DNA of 51,155 nt from an uncultured Coriobacteriaceae bacterium (GCA_900539675.1 UQDJ01000008.1:1-51155), one strand, 5' to 3'; numbered from the stretch's first letter, positions 9,003 to 17,515 are shown. Translations and numbers: made by a program. Notes: generated from the sequence alone by a model not told the origin.

Positions 9003-9536
9003 GTGAGAATAATGCGTGATTGGATGCTTCCCTTAGTGTTTTCTGCCATCATTGTGGTAATCCAAGCGGTGTTTGCTCCTATTTTGGCGGTATTTTCTGT
9101 GGTGCCAAATTTTATTGTGGCGTTTGTTATGGTACTTGCTGTTATGCGTCAGCCTGATACAACCTATGGCTATGCGTTTGTACTGGGCCTGATTTCTGAC
9201 CTGCTCTCTCATACGCCGGTGGGTCTTACGCCTTTGCTGCTTTTGATTACCGCTTTTGTCATTTCTCGTATTTTTGAAGTGCTTGATGATACGTCTTTGG
9301 CTATGCCGCTTATTGCCTTGGCGGGTATTATGCTTGCTTTTGAGTTGGTATTCGCTATCGTGCTGATGTTTGTGGGGTACCAGGGTTCGTTTATCGATTT
9401 GTTCTTGCAGCGCGTATTGCCTGCAACGGTGTTGAATCTCATTATCGCGGCGGTACTGTTCGTCATTATGAGGCGTTTGCCCTTTACCCAGGCAACCAAT
9501 GATGCTTGGAAAGTTGACGGCGGAAGTTTCCGCTAG
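9003..9536 (+). CDS. mreD: rod shape-determining membrane protein MreD
   Basis: A 177-residue protein with five to six hydrophobic helices, placed between mreC and PBP2 as in the classical mreBCD operon. The sequence itself is poorly conserved, as is typical for MreD, so context carries much of the call. The start may be GTG 9003 (GGGAA upstream) or ATG 9012. Confidence 0.87.
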   Translation: MRIMRDWMLPLVFSAIIVVIQAVFAPILAVFSVVPNFIVAFVMVLAVMRQPDTTYGYAFVLGLISDLLSHTPVGLTPLLLLITAFVISRIFEVLDDTSLAMPLIALAGIMLAFELVFAIVLMFVGYQGSFIDLFLQRVLPATVLNLIIAAVLFVIMRRLPFTQATNDAWKVDGGSFR

Positions 9537-9548
9537 GGAGATTAGTGC

Positions 9549-11627
9549 ATGCTTTCAGCTATTCTGACAACGCTTTTTGCCCTTGTTGCCTTAGGGCTTA
9601 TTGCGGTGGTCATTTTTCGCGTTCGTGAGGGGCGATCACAGGCGAAAACCCGCGAACGTATGAAGGTTAAGTCGGTGACATCGGTAGGTATTGCCGCCGA
9701 AACTCCCAAGACCACCATATCTTCCGGTGCAGCTCCTTCTATGGGGGGTACTGTAAAGGCGGACGGGCTGCGCAATCGCTTTATCGCAGTAGGCGTTATT
9801 GCGGCGGGTGTGTTTGGTGCGCTGGCAGCTAAACTGTTTGGCTTGCAGATTGTGGATAGCTCGCGTTACAGCGAAGAAGCCCAAGCAAATTTATATACAA
9901 CAGTGGCTACTCCTGCGCCGCGCGGTGTTATCTATGATGCCAATGGAATGGCCCTGGTTAACAATCGTCAAGTTCAAACGGTCTTAGCCGATGCCGAGGT
10001 GGCTAACAATCCCGATGTGCTGTTGCGTCTCTCCACTTTGTTGGGCATCCCGTATGAGGTAGTGCGCGCTCGCATTTTGGATTCTTCTTCTGGTGCACAA
10101 AGCCAGCGCGTGGTGGCAAGTGATGTCGCCCTGCGCAACATCGCTTTTATCTCTGAGCACCGTGATGCTTTCCCGGGTGTTACAACGCAAATTCGCACGA
10201 CACGCACCTATCCCTATGGTGCTCTGGCAGCGCATGTGTTGGGTTATACCGGTACCGCCTCCGAAGACGATCTGAAAAATGTGCCCGATGGTCGCGATAT
10301 TGAATCGGGCGATGCGGTTGGTAAAAGCGGGATTGAGCAGACATACGATTCGTTAATTGCTGGTGATCATGGTCAGCGTGTGCTGGTGACAGATGCGAAA
10401 GGCGTTGTGCAGCAGGTAGTAAGCGAAACGGCCCCCACTAAGGGCAACGATGTCTATCTGACAATTGATGCGCGCTTGCAGCACGTAGTGGATCGTGAAT
10501 TGCGCTCCATGGTGACAGATGGTACTGGTACCGCGGCATCATGTGTGGTTATGGATGTCAATACGGGCGGCATCGTGGCTATGGGCAATTATCCAACCTA
10601 TGAGCCGGAGCATTTTATTGGTGGCATTTCGCAGGATACCTGGGATGCCTATCAGACTGAAGAGTCGCATTACCCGTTAATGAATCGTGCCATTGCAGGT
10701 ACCTATCCGGCGGCTTCTTGTTTTAAGGCGTTTACGGGGCTTGCGGGGCTCACGTATGGCTTTGCTGATACCAGCCGTACCTGGGACTGCCAGGGTACAT
10801 GGACCGGCTTTGGCAAAGAGTTTCCTCAGCAATGCTGGGATAAAGCAGGGCACGGTTGGATTGGCTTTCGTGAAGGCGTTATTGTTTCATGCGACGTCGT
10901 GTTCTATGAAATTGCAAAGAGCTTTTATGACGCGCGTGGATCCATCGGTGAAGAAGCCATGCAGGACTTCATTAAGGAATACGGGTATTCCGCTTCCACA
11001 AACATTGATCTTGCTGGCGAATCTGAGGGCCGCATTCCTACCCCTGAATGGAAAAAGGAATACTTCAAGGATGTTCCGGAAGAAGCGCAATGGTTGCCTG
11101 GCGATATGTCCAATATGGTAATCGGTCAGGGCTATGTGCTGGTAACTCCTATTCAGGTTGTGCGTGCCTATGCCGCTGTTGCAACCGGCAAACTGTTGCG
11201 TCCTCATGTGCTCAAAGAGGTGCGCAATTCATTGGGACAGACCGTATTGTCATTTGACACCGTTGAAGATGCTACACCCGATGTCAAAGAGGATTTGCTC
11301 AATGTTATGCGCGATGCGCTGCGCGGCGTAGTTTTGGAAAACGAGAGCGTTTCTGCAGACTTTGGTTCGTATTCGTTTACGGCGGCAGCAAAAACCGGTA
11401 CGGCAGAAGTTGCAGGTAAGCAGGACATGGCATGGTTTTCTTGTTATGCCCCCTATGAGGAGCCCAAATTCGCTTTAACGTTATGCATTGAAGAGGGCGG
11501 CAGTGGCGGTGCCGTTGGTTCGCCGGTAGCGGCTCGCATTATGGATGCCGCTATCAAAACGCTCGATAACAGTATTCAAGAAGATATGGCGCCAATTCAA
11601 GGAACGGGGGTGACCGCTCATGCCTAA
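9549..11627 (+). CDS. mrdA: penicillin-binding protein 2, class B transpeptidase
   Basis: Cross-links lateral-wall peptidoglycan as the partner of RodA. An extra N-terminal hydrophobic helix (residues ~4-24) and a 50-residue linker precede the usual anchor helix (FIAVGVIAAGVFGALAAKLFG). Then come the dimerisation domain (TPAPRGVIYDANG) and the transpeptidase domain with SxxK at S390-K393 (SCFK), S447-C-D as the SxD variant seen in PBP2 enzymes, and KTGTAE at 615-620. At 692 residues it is slightly longer than typical because of the N-terminal addition. Its stop overlaps the rodA start by 8 bp. Confidence 0.92.
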   Translation: MLSAILTTLFALVALGLIAVVIFRVREGRSQAKTRERMKVKSVTSVGIAAETPKTTISSGAAPSMGGTVKADGLRNRFIAVGVIAAGVFGALAAKLFGLQIVDSSRYSEEAQANLYTTVATPAPRGVIYDANGMALVNNRQVQTVLADAEVANNPDVLLRLSTLLGIPYEVVRARILDSSSGAQSQRVVASDVALRNIAFISEHRDAFPGVTTQIRTTRTYPYGALAAHVLGYTGTASEDDLKNVPDGRDIESGDAVGKSGIEQTYDSLIAGDHGQRVLVTDAKGVVQQVVSETAPTKGNDVYLTIDARLQHVVDRELRSMVTDGTGTAASCVVMDVNTGGIVAMGNYPTYEPEHFIGGISQDTWDAYQTEESHYPLMNRAIAGTYPAASCFKAFTGLAGLTYGFADTSRTWDCQGTWTGFGKEFPQQCWDKAGHGWIGFREGVIVSCDVVFYEIAKSFYDARGSIGEEAMQDFIKEYGYSASTNIDLAGESEGRIPTPEWKKEYFKDVPEEAQWLPGDMSNMVIGQGYVLVTPIQVVRAYAAVATGKLLRPHVLKEVRNSLGQTVLSFDTVEDATPDVKEDLLNVMRDALRGVVLENESVSADFGSYSFTAAAKTGTAEVAGKQDMAWFSCYAPYEEPKFALTLCIEEGGSGGAVGSPVAARIMDAAIKTLDNSIQEDMAPIQGTGVTAHA

Positions 11628-12807
11628 AATGATGAACGAGATCAGTTCACTTCGCATGCAAGATCCGGCGGTTGCCAAAGCGGTCAAGCCGCGCCGATTC
11701 AAGTACATCAATCCGGCATTTATTTTCTTTGCGCTGGTGCTTATTGCCTATGGTTTGCTGATTCAGTTTTCAGCTACTGCAACCGATCCGGATTACAGCT
11801 TTTCACGTCAGTTGATGGGCGTTGCTGTGGGTGCGGTGCTTTTCGTGCTTATCACGCGTATGGATTATCACGCCCTGTCGGGCTATACCACTGTATTCCT
11901 CATTATTAATGTGGTGCTTTTGCTGTCTCCTCATATACCTGGCTTAGGTGTCGAAGTTAACGGCGGCAGGTCGTGGATCAATCTTGGCATGCAGATTCAA
12001 CCAGGTGAATTCGCGAAGGTTACCGTGGTATTGCTCTGTGCTTCAGTTATGGCACGCTATGGCGGTCGTTTGGACGATTTGCGCGAATACATCAAAGCTC
12101 TGCTTATCATGGCGGTGCCGTTTATCTGTGTTATGACGCAGCCCGACTTGGGTACCGGTTTGGTATACCTGATGATCGCTGGTTTTTCGTTGATTATAGG
12201 TGGGGCTAACTGGCGTTTTATTGTGGGTACTCTTGGAGTTTTGGTGGCCTTGGTGGCGCTTGTTTTGGCGATAGACCCTATTTTGGATAGCATTGCCGGG
12301 CACGACGTTTTAATTAAGCAGTATCAGCTATCCCGCCTGATGGTATTCATGGACTCTTCCTACGATACTTCAGGTGATGGGTATAACCTCCAGCAGGCAA
12401 AGATTGCTATTGGCAGCGGCGGTCTGTTGGGTAAGGGTTTCATGCAGGCAACGCAATCGTCGTTAGGTTTTTTGCCTGAAGCACCCACCGATTTCGTGTT
12501 CTGTGTGTTGGCAGAGCAGTTCGGTTTTGTGGGCGCTTTGGTGCTGTTGGCTTTCTACATTGGTCTGATCGTTGTCTCTGTCAATGTGGCGCGCAATGCA
12601 AGCGATCTGTTCGGTACCATTATTGTGGTGTGCGTTGTGGGCATGTGGCTGTTCCAGATTTTAGAGAATATTGGTATGACCTGTGGTTTGATGCCCATTA
12701 CCGGTATTCCTCTGCCGTTTATCAGTTACGGTTCATCATTTATGGTTGTTAACTTCATGATGCTGGGCTTAATTAATTCGGTGTGGGTGCATAGCGGCCG
12801 CTCATAG
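11620..12807 (+). CDS. rodA: SEDS glycosyltransferase RodA
   Basis: Polymerises lipid II into glycan strands with PBP2. The 395-residue protein has about ten membrane helices and SEDS signatures: NGGRSWINLGMQIQPGEFAKV (with the E of the QPGE loop), TQPDLGTGLVYL, and the C-terminal LPFISYGSSFMVVNFMMLGLI. It starts inside the end of PBP2, indicating coupled translation. Confidence 0.94.
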   Translation: MPKMMNEISSLRMQDPAVAKAVKPRRFKYINPAFIFFALVLIAYGLLIQFSATATDPDYSFSRQLMGVAVGAVLFVLITRMDYHALSGYTTVFLIINVVLLLSPHIPGLGVEVNGGRSWINLGMQIQPGEFAKVTVVLLCASVMARYGGRLDDLREYIKALLIMAVPFICVMTQPDLGTGLVYLMIAGFSLIIGGANWRFIVGTLGVLVALVALVLAIDPILDSIAGHDVLIKQYQLSRLMVFMDSSYDTSGDGYNLQQAKIAIGSGGLLGKGFMQATQSSLGFLPEAPTDFVFCVLAEQFGFVGALVLLAFYIGLIVVSVNVARNASDLFGTIIVVCVVGMWLFQILENIGMTCGLMPITGIPLPFISYGSSFMVVNFMMLGLINSVWVHSGRS

Positions 12808-12853
12808 CTCAGGTAACGTGGTAAGCTATCTCGCAGCAACCGAAAGGGGACAT

Positions 12854-13930
12854 ATGAAGCTTCCAGTAGATATTCCTGCAGTTATTGCTGCTGCTATCGA
12901 TATTGACCGTGCCTGTGAGATTCCTGTTTCTGTCAATATTTTGATTGATGAGACGGCATCGTCCGACTTTCAGGTATTCGTTCGTGCGGGCTTCAACAGC
13001 GAATCCCCTAATTCGCGCGTTATGGTGAGCTATTTCCCAGCCCAAAACCCCGACAGTACGCTTGCGTGTGATTTGACGGTTATTGCAGCTGGTGATAACG
13101 ATCAGGTTGGTGCCTTGGCGGAATCGTTTCGTGAAGCAGGTACTCCGGTACTCGTTGTGGCGCAGTCAGCTGAAGCGGTGCGCGTGATGGCTGAAAAGAC
13201 GGGCTACACCTTACCAGAAGAAGACGTGGTAGGTGTTCCTGGCGGTATCTTTAACGACGATACCAAAGATGCATTGGGCAACGCGGTCGGTCGCTGGATT
13301 GTCCAGAAGGTCGAATCCGACAAGCGCTTGGCATTTTCTATCGCCTATCCTTTCGTGCGCAAACCCTTGGCTTATGATGCTATCCGTGCAACGGCGCTGC
13401 AGAATGCCGGTGTGGGCGTGGTGACCTTTATTCCGGGCGTCGATATGCCTATCATGACGGCAAATCAGATCAAGATGGTGTTGCAGATTGCCGCAGCATA
13501 CGGTCAGCGTTTGGGGGCAGATCGCGTCAAGGAGATGATTGGCGTTTTGATCAACGCATTCATCTGTCGTGGTATTGCGCGCAGTGTTGCTGGAGCTATT
13601 CCAGCGCTTGGCTGGGCCATTAAGGGCGCGATGGGCTATATAGGCACTCAGGCTATTGGTCGTGCTGCTATCGAATATTTTGAAGGTGGCGGCAATATTG
13701 CTGGGTTGGCTGCGTTGGCAAACAAAACGCTCGACGATGCTTCAAAACTAGTCGAGGAGGTTTCCAGTAAGCCATCGGTGCGCGGAGCTGCTTCTAAAGT
13801 GGGGCCTATGGCGTATCGTGCAGCAAATGCAGCTCTTGATGCGGCAACGCCGGTTGCCAAGGCGGCTGGCAAGACCATTTGGTCATCCATTAAGCCTGGC
13901 GGCAAGCGCAAGAAGCACTCATATCGCTAG
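12854..13930 (+). CDS. DUF697 (YcjF-like) domain protein
   Basis: A 358-residue protein of unknown function. ATG 12854 follows AAAGGGGA and is preferred to the upstream in-frame GTG at 12818. The N-terminal ~125 residues resemble a GTPase-like or Rossmann fold without a P-loop. Residues ~170-290 (AYPFVRKPLAYDAIRATALQ, FIPGVDMPIMTANQIKMVLQ, GYIGTQAIGRAAIEYFEGGG) look like the DUF697 helical domain with two membrane-prone helices (FICRGIARSVAGAIPALGWA). The tail is basic (GGKRKKH). It follows the rodA operon by 46 bp and may be co-transcribed. Confidence 0.65.
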   Translation: MKLPVDIPAVIAAAIDIDRACEIPVSVNILIDETASSDFQVFVRAGFNSESPNSRVMVSYFPAQNPDSTLACDLTVIAAGDNDQVGALAESFREAGTPVLVVAQSAEAVRVMAEKTGYTLPEEDVVGVPGGIFNDDTKDALGNAVGRWIVQKVESDKRLAFSIAYPFVRKPLAYDAIRATALQNAGVGVVTFIPGVDMPIMTANQIKMVLQIAAAYGQRLGADRVKEMIGVLINAFICRGIARSVAGAIPALGWAIKGAMGYIGTQAIGRAAIEYFEGGGNIAGLAALANKTLDDASKLVEEVSSKPSVRGAASKVGPMAYRAANAALDAATPVAKAAGKTIWSSIKPGGKRKKHSYR

Positions 13931-14074
13931 GGCTAACCCTATCAGAAGACGTCGAAAACACCTTGCTGGAATAAATGTTGCTGCGGAAAGCACGCCGTCG
14001 CGAAAGTGTGTTGTTGTGAAAGGGTGGCGTGTAAACAATTGCTGCGAAAGCGCAAAACAATATACGTGGAATTA

Positions 14075-14102
14075 TTGACGCGAGATCAGGTTCTGGTATA
14101 GT
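14075..14102 (+). promoter_or_regulatory. promoter of the tRNA-Val pair
   Basis: TTGACG at 14075-14080 and TATAGT at 14097-14102 are spaced by 16 bp and end 26 bp before tRNA-Val(GAC). This host promoter drives both tRNA-Val genes, including the one used as the prophage attachment site. Confidence 0.75.
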
Positions 14103-14128
14103 ACCTATTCGTTGACAAAAGATTTAAG

Positions 14129-14203
14129 GGGCGATTAGCTCAGGGGGAGAGCGCTACCTTGACACGGTAGAGGCCAGTGGTTCGAAACCGCTATCGCCCA
14201 CCA
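14129..14203 (+). tRNA. tRNA-Val (anticodon GAC)
   Basis: A complete 75-nt cloverleaf. Acceptor GGGCGAT pairs with ATCGCCC, anticodon stem CTACC/GGTAG holds loop TTGACAC, and CCA is encoded. Confidence 0.96.
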
Positions 14204-14236
14204 TTTACTTCCACATTTCGTGTAGCACATAAAAAT

Positions 14237-14311
14237 GGGCGCTTAGCTCAGTGGGAGAGCACTACCTTCACACGGTAGGGGTCGCTGGTTCGAACCCAGT
14301 AGCGCCCACCA
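14237..14311 (+). tRNA. tRNA-Val (anticodon CAC), integration target kept intact
   Basis: A complete 75-nt cloverleaf. Acceptor GGGCGCT pairs with AGCGCCC, anticodon stem CTACC/GGTAG holds loop TTCACAC, and CCA is encoded. From the first base of the anticodon loop onward the sequence equals the right-end repeat, so the 5' half is host DNA and the 3' half was supplied by attP on integration. Confidence 0.96.
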
Positions 14312-14321
14312 TTTAAAACAC
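14267..14321 (+). repeat. attL core (55-bp direct repeat)
   Basis: Identical to 51101-51155. It starts at the tRNA-Val(CAC) anticodon loop and runs 10 bp past the CCA. The base before it differs (C here, T at the right copy), so identity begins exactly at the loop. The right limit is set by the window edge; the repeat could be longer. Confidence 0.95.
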
Positions 14322-14322
14322 G

Positions 14323-14356
14323 AGGTCAAAGGCTAGTTTTGGTCTTTGACCTTTTT
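14323..14356 (+). terminator. phage-supplied terminator for the tRNA operon
   Basis: A perfect 9-bp stem AGGTCAAAG / CTTTGACCT with a 12-nt loop and six T's, 12 bp after the tRNA CCA and on the prophage side of the core. It should end tRNA transcription before the prophage. Confidence 0.85.
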
Positions 14357-14381
14357 TGATACAGGGGCAAAACACTGTTTT

Positions 14382-14411
14382 ATTCCGAAATAATTCCGAA
14401 ATCGTTCCGAC
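14382..14411 (+). promoter_or_regulatory. integrase arm-type sites, attL side
   Basis: ATTCCGAAAT occurs at 14382 and 14393, with a degenerate GTTCCGAC at 14404, giving an 11-bp period. The same decamer occurs twice at the other prophage end, which is the distribution expected of arm sites bound by the integrase N-terminal domain. Confidence 0.65.
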
Positions 14412-14419
14412 GAATTGCA

Positions 14420-15535
14420 TTATTTTGCATTTAATTTAGCCACAGCTTCTTCTAAATCGTCGGTATTTACGTGTGTGTAAATGCGCATCGAAACACGCTC
14501 GTCTTTCTGCCTTAGAAGCTGCTGAATAATCTTTGGCGGCAGAATCTTGGCAGTTTCCGTTGCAAACGTATGGCGCAAATCATGGAAGTGCACGCCTTCG
14601 CATCCTAGCTTTTTTCTGTTTCTCTGCCACCATCTTCCTAACACCTTAGGGTCTAATGGGTCGCCAAGCTCATTGGCGCATACGGTGTGCTCATCGTTTT
14701 GTATAACGCCGTATTTTTTCATTTGCCTTGCTTGCTCTTCTTTCCAGTCAAGCAGGTATTTGATTAAAGATTGCTGTATTGGTATGGCTGCTAATTTTCT
14801 GCCGTGTGCTTTGGTATCAGGCAGCATGATAATGCCATCTATTAAATTAGCGTGCTTCCATTTCAAAGCTACGCATTCTGAGCGCCTAAGTCCCGCCAGT
14901 AATGCTTCGATTACTGCTACATGATGTCTGTCGGTTGGTGCGCACGTCTCTATGAGCAAATCTTGCTGTTCCCTAGTAAGAGGCTCGCGTTCTTCGGTAT
15001 CAATCCTTGGGCGCTCTACGTTGTCGAATGGATTGCGAAATGCTAAGCCTTGGGGGATTGTATATAAGTTATACATGGTGCTAGCTGTCTGTAGCGCCAT
15101 GTTAACGTATGTACCTGATAACGGTTTACCGCTGGCACTATCGCCTGATAACATAGCCTTTGCAGCATTCTGAATCATGTAAGGTTCTAATTTGCCTGCA
15201 GGCATCTTTCCTATGTGCCGAGATAGAGCATCAAGCAGTCCTTCTATTTTGTTTGCGGTGCTTTCCTCAATTTGCTTCATATTAAGGCGATGCGGTACAT
15301 ATTCCTCTGAAAGCTGCTCGAATGTTAACTTGCGCCCAGGAGCATTACTTGATTGATTTTCGACTTCTTGCTCGAACTCCGCAAGCGCAGCCTTGGCTTC
15401 ACGGTAAGTTCCGCTGAAAGTCTTAGTCTTTTCACCATACTTACCCGTTCGCGGATTAAGCCCCGTGCTAACACGCAGTAGCCACTTCCTGCATTTACCG
15501 CGTGGCTTACCAGGCTCTAATTGCTTAGGCTCCAT
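14420..15535 (-). CDS. int: tyrosine-family phage integrase
   Basis: Catalyses attP x attB recombination. An N-terminal arm-binding domain (KWLLRVSTGLNPRTGKYGEK) is followed by a SAM-like core-binding domain and the catalytic domain. Numbered from the in-frame GTG at 15547, the catalytic residues are R221 (LAGLRRSE), K246, H322 and R325 (HDLRHTF) and Y357 (RIYTHV). The fifth position, usually His or Trp in LGH, is Gln here (LLRQKDE). ATG 15535 is preferred because an AGGTG lies 9 nt upstream. It sits next to attL, as expected. Confidence 0.94.
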   Translation of the reverse strand: MEPKQLEPGKPRGKCRKWLLRVSTGLNPRTGKYGEKTKTFSGTYREAKAALAEFEQEVENQSSNAPGRKLTFEQLSEEYVPHRLNMKQIEESTANKIEGLLDALSRHIGKMPAGKLEPYMIQNAAKAMLSGDSASGKPLSGTYVNMALQTASTMYNLYTIPQGLAFRNPFDNVERPRIDTEEREPLTREQQDLLIETCAPTDRHHVAVIEALLAGLRRSECVALKWKHANLIDGIIMLPDTKAHGRKLAAIPIQQSLIKYLLDWKEEQARQMKKYGVIQNDEHTVCANELGDPLDPKVLGRWWQRNRKKLGCEGVHFHDLRHTFATETAKILPPKIIQQLLRQKDERVSMRIYTHVNTDDLEEAVAKLNAK

Positions 15536-15604
15536 GGTATAATTCACCTGCCAATCAATAGACGTTTAGTACCTGCTGATCGTTATTCGATTGGTTCACC
15601 TTTT

Positions 15605-15647
15605 GCCCCGCTGTTGGTCGCCAAACTGTAGCGGGGCTTTTTGTTTT
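15605..15647 (+). terminator. intrinsic terminator reading rightward, antisense to int
   Basis: GCCCCGCT / AGCGGGGC with an internal GTTGG/CCAAAC mini-stem, then TTTTTGTTTT on the + strand. Both neighbouring genes are on the - strand, so the T tract suits only a rightward transcript. Confidence 0.75.
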
Positions 15648-15653
15648 ATATCA

Positions 15654-16700
15654 TTAACGGTAAGTATTTAGTCTGTTCTCGACAGCTTTTGACACCTCTC
15701 CATTCGACGATGCATAAGAAATAATTTCTCCATTAGCAGTAGATTTCCAAGCTGTAAGAGAATGAGAATAGTCTGATATTTCAGTAGTCGAAGTAAACGT
15801 ATTGACAAATTGCGCAACACAATCTATTAATTCTTCTTCTTCTTCAGAAAAAACATCATCAGGGGTTTTTGATGCCGGAGCAATTACCTTTCCCCATCCA
15901 TACTGTGCAAGAACAATGTCTCCGCTGTGAACCATTTTTGATATATGCACATCGTAATCATCCATAATAGGGCCATAATCAGCATGAGCGTAACGCATTC
16001 CAGTTAACGATCTTCCAAATTTTTCATAAGCCAGAAAATCGCAGAAGAATAATGCTTTTTGCAGTTTTGTCTTAAAAAGCTCTTCACACTTTATCGCCAA
16101 GCGAACAACAAGCGCGGTCAATCTACTATCATCTAAGATTCGATATCCATTTATATGGCTGGCAGGCGCATTTTCTTCCATAAAAAGATAGGCCATGCCA
16201 TTCCACCAAATTTCGCTTATATCGTCGCCTTCTTCTAAACGCTGAATATAACTTCTAATTCTTTGTTGCGAAGATTGATTTAACGACTGTCCATTCATCT
16301 GAAATAGAAGCTTCGCACCATTGACATTTGATGCCATACGGATGGTATTACTATGCAAAAGATCAGGTATTGAGCCCTTTTCATATTTTGCAGCCGTTTG
16401 CTCACCGAAACCAAGAAACTTACTAAACTCACGCAAAGATAAACCCATAGCTTGCCGCAACTCGACTATCTCATTCTGCTTTACAAGATTGTGCAAATCA
16501 CAGTATTTAGCGTATGCTGTTTTTAAATTTTCACCTTCGAGACGCGAATCAGCAATTATGACGTTGCAATTAGGGCAAATTGCAACTTTCGCATTATATT
16601 CAATTGGCTCACCCTTAATGATGATCTTGTCGCTAATAATCTGAATTGGCGCAACTAATTCTTCGTCGCACTCTACACAATATGTTCTAATAGATTCCAT
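15654..16700 (-). CDS. MqsA-like antitoxin with C-terminal Panacea (DUF4065/SocA) domain
   Basis: A 348-residue predicted antitoxin and autorepressor. The N-terminal zinc module is C8-x2-C11-x30-C42-x2-C45, the same spacing as E. coli MqsA. An XRE-type HTH follows (ELRQAMGLSLREFSKFLGFG, QTAAKYEKG). The C-terminal ~170 residues (LQKALFFCDFLAYEKFGRSL, GMRYAHADYGPIMDDY, then TEISDYSHSLTAW) match the Panacea/SocA domain, known to neutralise varied toxins. The start codon directly abuts the stop of the upstream MqsR-like gene (TAAATG), with a strong AAGGAGGG inside that gene. Toxin-first order equals mqsRA. Confidence 0.8.
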   Translation of the reverse strand: MESIRTYCVECDEELVAPIQIISDKIIIKGEPIEYNAKVAICPNCNVIIADSRLEGENLKTAYAKYCDLHNLVKQNEIVELRQAMGLSLREFSKFLGFGEQTAAKYEKGSIPDLLHSNTIRMASNVNGAKLLFQMNGQSLNQSSQQRIRSYIQRLEEGDDISEIWWNGMAYLFMEENAPASHINGYRILDDSRLTALVVRLAIKCEELFKTKLQKALFFCDFLAYEKFGRSLTGMRYAHADYGPIMDDYDVHISKMVHSGDIVLAQYGWGKVIAPASKTPDDVFSEEEEELIDCVAQFVNTFTSTTEISDYSHSLTAWKSTANGEIISYASSNGEVSKAVENRLNTYR

Positions 16701-17045
16701 TTAGTTGCCCTCCTTTTCAGTAAATAGCTTTACGGATAGACATTTACTCCGTTCTGCATCGACTCTTATAGACATCTTTAGATATAGTTTTTCACCGCAG
16801 TAGATAGGAGAAAACTCTGCAACCGTCCATTTATTTTTGTATTTAGGATCCCTGTCTTCTTCGGGTCCATCAAAACAATCCTTAACTTCGAGAGACAGAA
16901 TAATGTCTTTCAATTCATCGTAAGTCATGTTCCTGTCTGCTATAAATTGGTTGGTTGCTTCACGGTTAACAATAATGAAACCGTTCTTCTCTACTGCATG
17001 TTTTAGGTGTCTTAAAAAGAGTGCTATTTGTGTCGGTGACTTCAA
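16701..17045 (-). CDS. MqsR-like mRNA interferase toxin
   Basis: A 114-residue protein resembling MqsR, a RelE-fold, GCU-specific ribonuclease in E. coli. Shared features are an N-terminal helix, MTYDELKDIILSLEVKDC (MqsR: MCNVIIGLSESDF-like), and the C-terminal W-x5-SP, then LYLKMSIR matching the VYLK strand with the conserved Tyr, ending VKLFTEKE (MqsR SFKEK-like). It starts with TTG at 17045 behind AAGGAAGG. It is the first gene of a two-gene operon with the antitoxin. Prophage TA pairs of this kind act in stabilisation or phage defence; activity here is inferred. Confidence 0.68.
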   Translation of the reverse strand: MKSPTQIALFLRHLKHAVEKNGFIIVNREATNQFIADRNMTYDELKDIILSLEVKDCFDGPEEDRDPKYKNKWTVAEFSPIYCGEKLYLKMSIRVDAERSKCLSVKLFTEKEGN

Positions 17046-17059
17046 TTGCCTTCCTTGCT

Positions 17060-17106
17060 GTAATCAATTAATTACATATTTTTTGAAAAAGTCAAATTGT
17101 TTTGAC
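17060..17106 (-). promoter_or_regulatory. toxin-antitoxin promoter with two inverted-repeat operators
   Basis: On the - strand a TTGACT -35 at 17090-17095 overlaps a perfect palindrome, GTCAAA-N4-TTTGAC (17091-17106). A second palindrome, GTAAT-N6-ATTAC (17060-17075), lies between it and the toxin start. The HTH antitoxin is the likely ligand. Confidence 0.55.
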
Positions 17107-17302
17107 GAATGGTTACTCCTTCTAAATTTGAAAATCAAAAGGTATTGTGTACCAGACGATCTCGCCTTCGATCTTCAGTTCCTTCCATTTACTCTCGTTC
17201 TCCTTGGTCTTTTAGCCAAGAGAAACCGTACTCAACCATTTTGTGACAGTTGCCGTAATTTTCTATCAGATAACGTTCCATATTTGTTCCTTAGGGGTCT
17301 CG

Positions 17303-17515
17303 ATGATTCTTCGTGATGATATGTTCGGCAGGGAAATCAACATTGGTGATACGGTTTGCAAGTTAGACGACAACAGCTTTTGGCAAGTTGTAGGTATCTC
17401 AAAAGATCTTCTTGGTCGAACTCGTGTTGAAATGAAACCCGTATCTCAAGTTGGTCCATTCTTCGCTATGGTCAATGATGAAGGGGTTGTTGAGGGGGTA
17501 GGGAAGATGGAGTAG
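17303..17515 (+). CDS. small hypothetical protein
   Basis: A 70-residue protein read from ATG 17303 behind TTAGGGG. The frame is open further upstream but there is no better initiation site. It looks like a small beta-rich barrel: FGREINIGDTVCKLDD, SFWQVVGI, then GRTRVEMKPVSQVGPF. I do not recognise the family. It lies on the opposite strand to all neighbouring lysogeny genes and is divergent from the toxin-antitoxin operon. Confidence 0.5.
   Translation: MILRDDMFGREINIGDTVCKLDDNSFWQVVGISKDLLGRTRVEMKPVSQVGPFFAMVNDEGVVEGVGKME

Noticed and set aside
16927..17316. + strand ORF of 129 residues opposite the MqsR-like gene
   Set aside because: Antisense to the toxin; Cys/Phe/Leu-rich random composition and no initiation signal.
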